Below are positions 61,153-64,000 of a stretch of DNA of 64,000 nt, one piece after another. Source of the stretch: Paracandidimonas soli. GTDB lineage: Bacteria > Pseudomonadota > Gammaproteobacteria > Burkholderiales > Burkholderiaceae_B. The position numbers were made by a program, and so were the translations under genes. The first letter of the stretch is position 1; every line of letters starts with the position of its first letter. The notes beneath the pieces were generated by a model. That model saw only the letters and a program-made list of their open reading frames with translations, had not been told where the DNA came from and searched no databases. Location of the stretch: NCBI RefSeq assembly GCF_004342005.1, contig NZ_SMBX01000003.1:248001-312000 (forward strand), read 5' to 3'.

Positions 61153-62208
61153 TTACAGCGATGCGTTCATCGTATCCAGCGACGTGAAGGCGGGATCGTT
61201 GACGGTGCAGATGGCGCTGACGTAGATACGTTCGCGCACGCTTTCCAGGCCGAGGCGGGCGCGGGTGGCGGCGTCCAGCTTGGCAAGATTGATGGTGCCG
61301 GGCAGGCCGAGGCCGCCCTGCTTGTCGATAGTCATGATGTCGCGCATGCACATGCGGTTGGGCTCCACGCAACGGTTCAGGATGGCGTCGTACAGGCCGT
61401 TGGCCACGCTGCCGTAGTAGCGTACCGGCTCGCGCTCGCTGGGGGCTTCCAGCTGCAGGTATGTTGTGCGGCTGAGCTCGTCGCTGCTTTGCCTGACGCG
61501 CTCGACCCACTGGCCGAATCCGGCGTCGTCCATACCGTGGAACTGGAAATGCATGCCGGAGAAACCCGCGCCGCTGTAGTTGGCGGAAAAGCCCTTGTAG
61601 GTTCCGGGTTCGTTGATGACCGCGTGCAGCTTGGTCTGCATGCCGGCCATGGTGTAGACCTGGCCCGCCAGCGCGGGGATATAGAAGGAATTCATCACGC
61701 TCGACGAGGTCATGTGGAACGTGATGGGGCGGTCGACCGGGGCGGCCAGCTCATTGACGGTGGCGATGCCGTATTCCGGATACAGGAACAGCCATTTCCA
61801 GTCCAGAGCCACGACTTCCACGACCAGGGGCTGGGCGTCGGCGGGCACGGGCCTGTCGGCGGCGATGCGGTCCAGCGGACGATAGGGATCGAGCTTGTGC
61901 GTGCTGACCCAGGTAATGGCGCCCAGGGCGATGATGATCAGCAGGGGGATGGACCAGACGACCAGCTCGATCTTGGTCGAGTGGTCCCACTCGGGGGAGT
62001 AGGTTGCGTCCTTGTTCGATGCCCGGTAGCGCCAGGCGAAGACGACGGTGAGGATCATGACCGGGATGATGACGATCAGCATCAGGGCAACGGAAATGTA
62101 GATCAGATCGCGTTGCTGGATGGCAATGTCGCCGGAGGGGGACAGCACGACTGCCTTGCAGCCGGACAAAAGAGCGGCAAAAACCAGGAGTGGGAGGGTT
62201 CGTAGCAT
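61153..62208 (-). CDS. cyoA: Cytochrome bo3 ubiquinol oxidase subunit II
   Basis: This 351-residue protein has a lipoprotein signal with lipobox LLSGC (Cys17), two membrane helices (about 35-60 and 85-105), and a periplasmic cupredoxin domain. The CuA cysteines of cytochrome c oxidases are absent, as expected for a quinol oxidase. FHMTSSSVMNSFYIPALAGQVYTMAGM and YSGAGFSGMHFQ are CyoA landmarks. It is the first gene of cyoABCD-SURF1-regBA. The divergent region upstream contains a candidate FNR/ANR box and a GGACA-TTT-TGTCC palindrome. Confidence 0.96.
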   Translation of the reverse strand: MLRTLPLLVFAALLSGCKAVVLSPSGDIAIQQRDLIYISVALMLIVIIPVMILTVVFAWRYRASNKDATYSPEWDHSTKIELVVWSIPLLIIIALGAITWVSTHKLDPYRPLDRIAADRPVPADAQPLVVEVVALDWKWLFLYPEYGIATVNELAAPVDRPITFHMTSSSVMNSFYIPALAGQVYTMAGMQTKLHAVINEPGTYKGFSANYSGAGFSGMHFQFHGMDDAGFGQWVERVRQSSDELSRTTYLQLEAPSEREPVRYYGSVANGLYDAILNRCVEPNRMCMRDIMTIDKQGGLGLPGTINLAKLDAATRARLGLESVRERIYVSAICTVNDPAFTSLDTMNASL

Positions 62209-62301
62209 CTTGAAGTTACTTGCGACGTAAGGTTACCAAGCTTGAGTTTGGTGCCATGAAGAAAAATGCAGAATATACTTGAACCACGAATGCAGGAAAT
62301 T

Positions 62302-62376
62302 GGACATTTTGTCCTATGGTGCATTAGCGGCAAAAAAAGAAGCCGTCGCGCCGATTTTGTCTTTGATCCGGGTCAA
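62302..62376. promoter_or_regulatory. Divergent cyoA/MFS control region with palindrome and near-FNR box
   Basis: GGACA-TTT-TGTCC (62302-62314) is a perfect inverted repeat about 100 bp upstream of cyoA. TTGAT-CCGG-GTCAA (62363-62376) differs from the FNR/ANR consensus by one base and sits 12 bp before the MFS start codon and about 155 bp before cyoA. Oxygen-dependent control of one or both genes is inferred. Confidence 0.45.
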
Positions 62377-62388
62377 GGGGAACTCGAT

Positions 62389-63723
62389 ATGATAACAGCT
62401 TCAGCTCAGGCCGCAGTCATGCCGGCACCGCAACCGGCCTCAGGCCATTCCGATGTCGCACCCAGCGATATCGCCGTCGGCGTCATCATTGGGCGAGCGT
62501 CCGAGTACTTCGATTTCTTCGTCTACGGCCTGGCTTCGGTGCTGGTATTTCCGTCGCTGTTCTTCCCGTTTGCGGATCCTTTGACGGGCATTTTGTACTC
62601 GTTCGCCATCTTTGCGCTGGCTTTCATTGCGCGCCCGTTCGGCACGGCGCTGTTCATGAACATCCAGCGGCGCTGGGGGCGCAGCGCCAAGCTGACCATT
62701 GCGTTGTTCCTGCTGGGCACGGCCACTGCGGGCATCGCCTTCCTGCCGACCCATGCGTCGATCGGTTCCGTGGCCATCCTGCTGCTGGCGCTGTTCCGCA
62801 TCCTGCAGGGGGTGGCATTCGGGGGATCCTGGGACGGGCTGCCGTCGCTGCTGGCGCTGAATGCGCCCAAACAGCGGCGCGGCTGGTACGCCATGATGGG
62901 ACAGTTGGGCGCGCCGATCGGCTTCCTGGTCGCCAGCGCCCTGTTCCTGTACCTGCATTCCACGCTGACCAGGGAGGAATTCCTGGGCTGGGGCTGGCGC
63001 TATCCGTTCTTCGTGGCCATGGCCATCAACGTGGTGGCCTTGTTCGCGCGCCTGCGCCTGGTCATGACGGAGGAATACACGCAGTTGCTGGAAGAGCGCG
63101 AGCTCGAACCTATCGCCACTTCCGAGATGCTGCGCGGGCAGGGATACAACCTGTTCATCGGCGCGTTTGCCGCGCTGGCCAGCTATGCCCTGTTCCACCT
63201 GGTGACCATCTTCCCTCTGTCATGGATCGCCCTGCAGGAAACGCAAGCCATCAATGATGTGCTGTTCATCCAGATCCTGGGCGCGGGTGTCGGCATCGTG
63301 GCGACCGTGGCGTCGGGCGTGTTGGCGGACCGCATCGGCCGCCGGACCACGCTGGCGCTGCTTGCGCTGCTGATCGGCGTGTTCAGCCTGTTTGCTCCCG
63401 CATTGCTCAACGGCGGGGCGGTGGGACAGGATGCCTTCATCCTGATCGGCTTTGCGCTGCTGGGGCTGTCCTATGGCCAGTCCTCAGGTACGGTGACGGC
63501 CAACTTCTCGCCCCGTTTCCGTTATACGGGAGCGGCATTGACCTCGGACCTGGCCTGGCTGCTGGGCGCCGCATTCGCGCCGCTGGTGGCGCTGGGGCTG
63601 TCGGCGCATTTCGGGCTGGTCTACCTGAGCGTCTATCTGATGTCAGGAGCCGCTTGTACCTTGCTGGCATTGTGGATCAACCGCAAGATCAAGCCGCTGA
63701 CCCTGCGCAAGCGTCCGGCGTGA
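62389..63723 (+). CDS. MFS transporter (metabolite:H+ symporter-like)
   Basis: This 444-residue protein has 12 predicted membrane helices and the metabolite:H+ symporter pattern: IIGRASEYFDFFVYGLASVLVFPSLFFP at helix 1, RPFGTALFMNIQRRWGRSAKLTIALFLLG with the loop 2-3 motif, and LADRIGRRTTLALL in the second half. These transporters import organic acids, sugars or osmolytes; substrate unknown. The ATG at 62389 follows AAGGGGA. It is transcribed away from cyoA. Orientation and a nearby FNR-like box hint at oxygen-linked expression. Confidence 0.9.
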   Translation: MITASAQAAVMPAPQPASGHSDVAPSDIAVGVIIGRASEYFDFFVYGLASVLVFPSLFFPFADPLTGILYSFAIFALAFIARPFGTALFMNIQRRWGRSAKLTIALFLLGTATAGIAFLPTHASIGSVAILLLALFRILQGVAFGGSWDGLPSLLALNAPKQRRGWYAMMGQLGAPIGFLVASALFLYLHSTLTREEFLGWGWRYPFFVAMAINVVALFARLRLVMTEEYTQLLEERELEPIATSEMLRGQGYNLFIGAFAALASYALFHLVTIFPLSWIALQETQAINDVLFIQILGAGVGIVATVASGVLADRIGRRTTLALLALLIGVFSLFAPALLNGGAVGQDAFILIGFALLGLSYGQSSGTVTANFSPRFRYTGAALTSDLAWLLGAAFAPLVALGLSAHFGLVYLSVYLMSGAACTLLALWINRKIKPLTLRKRPA

Positions 63724-63770
63724 GATCGTCCCGGCCGGTCGGCATGTGTTGACGACGGCGGAAACGACAG

Positions 63771-63820
63771 ACCGCCCCCGGGCGCCGGACTTGTTAATCC
63801 GGCGCCCGGGGGCGGTTTCA
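63771..63820. terminator. Perfect 19-bp hairpin after the MFS gene
   Basis: ACCGCCCCCGGGCGCCGGA (63771-63789) pairs perfectly with the segment 63798-63816 around an eight-base loop, followed by TTT. It sits between the convergent MFS gene and the partial Bug gene and can terminate both. Confidence 0.8.
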
Positions 63821-63913
63821 TATCGCATGTGGAGAAGCACTTCGGCAGGGCTTTCGGGCGGACCTTGCACCGGAAATCCCCTGCGCGGCGCTGGAGGACG
63901 CCAGGCTTTGCTT

Positions 63914-64000
63914 TCAGTTGCCGGCCGTAGCCTGGGAAGCCTCTACGACCTGCCTCCATTTCACGATTTCGGCGTCGATGAAATCGGAGAATTCCTTGGG
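63914..64000 (-). CDS. Bug-family substrate-binding protein, C-terminal fragment cut by window edge
   Basis: The minus strand reads PKEFSDFIDAEIVKWRQVV followed by EASQATAGN and a TGA stop at 63914-63916. This matches the C-terminal end of Bug/TctC receptors (PxEF-xxF-xxEIxKW pattern). The rest of the gene lies beyond the right edge. It is the fifth Bug-type sequence in the window. Confidence 0.8.
   Translation of the reverse strand, partial: PKEFSDFIDAEIVKWRQVVEASQATAGN

Noticed and set aside
1-64000. CRISPR array or cas genes accompanying iscB
   Set aside because: No regularly spaced direct repeats and no Cas1, Cas2 or effector proteins are seen. IscB systems do not need them.

Overview
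The window looks like a chromosome segment from a GC-rich betaproteobacterium of the Burkholderiales, most likely in or near the Alcaligenaceae (Bordetella/Achromobacter-like). The evidence is the run of Bug-type solute receptors (three complete, one remnant, one cut by the right edge), the glyA-nrdR-ribD-ribE order, a phasin gene, and a cyoABCD-SURF1-regBA respiratory block. This placement rests on gene content only.

Left end (1-8.4 kb). The first gene is a complete IscB, an RNA-guided RuvC/HNH nuclease. It is preceded by a string of short hairpins that looks like the 3' part of its omega RNA (OMEGA/HEARO RNA), which the left edge truncates. A small hairpin follows the gene, and then an EI24 membrane protein and a MoaB/Mog-domain protein. 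Next come an IclR regulator, a Bug receptor, a phasin with an FNR-type box and duplicated operator-like repeats, a MITE-like inverted-repeat element, a LysR regulator, and a YefM-YoeB toxin-antitoxin pair with a recognisable paired TGTACA operator.

8.4-30.7 kb is mostly core genome: mgtE, an M20 amidohydrolase, an inositol-phosphatase-family gene, mnmC, a Bug + amidase + LysR cassette, a divergent GH31-like protein, argC, erpA, anmK, an M23 peptidase, tyrS, a PEBP-family protein, glyA-nrdR-ribD-ribE, a 55-residue membrane protein and tRNA-Ser(GGA). A hairpin cluster between erpA and anmK resembles the decayed right end of an IS200/IS605-type element.

30.7-36.8 kb is an accessory block of visibly lower GC. 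It holds five small unknown or lipoprotein genes and an rraA-like / Bug / mercaptopyruvate-type sulfurtransferase operon with a divergent LysR regulator.

36.8-44.5 kb carries proline catabolism (trifunctional putA, putP) and GTP-dependent PEP carboxykinase. Three GTTGCA (PutA operator) motifs lie upstream of putP. 44.7-50.4 kb is a catabolic island of a GMC oxidoreductase, a complete TRAP transporter (dctMQP) and an AraC regulator.

50.7-64 kb contains an HPP-CBS membrane protein, a Tat-exported PhoX-family protein, an I78 inhibitor lipoprotein, a Bug remnant, and the redox two-component pair RegB/RegA behind SURF1 and the bo3 ubiquinol oxidase operon cyoABCD. Divergent from cyoA is an MFS transporter; the window ends in the C-terminus of another Bug receptor. 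The regulatory sequences suggest oxygen-responsive control at both the phasin and the cyo/MFS promoters. All calls rest on reading the sequence; no database search was run.
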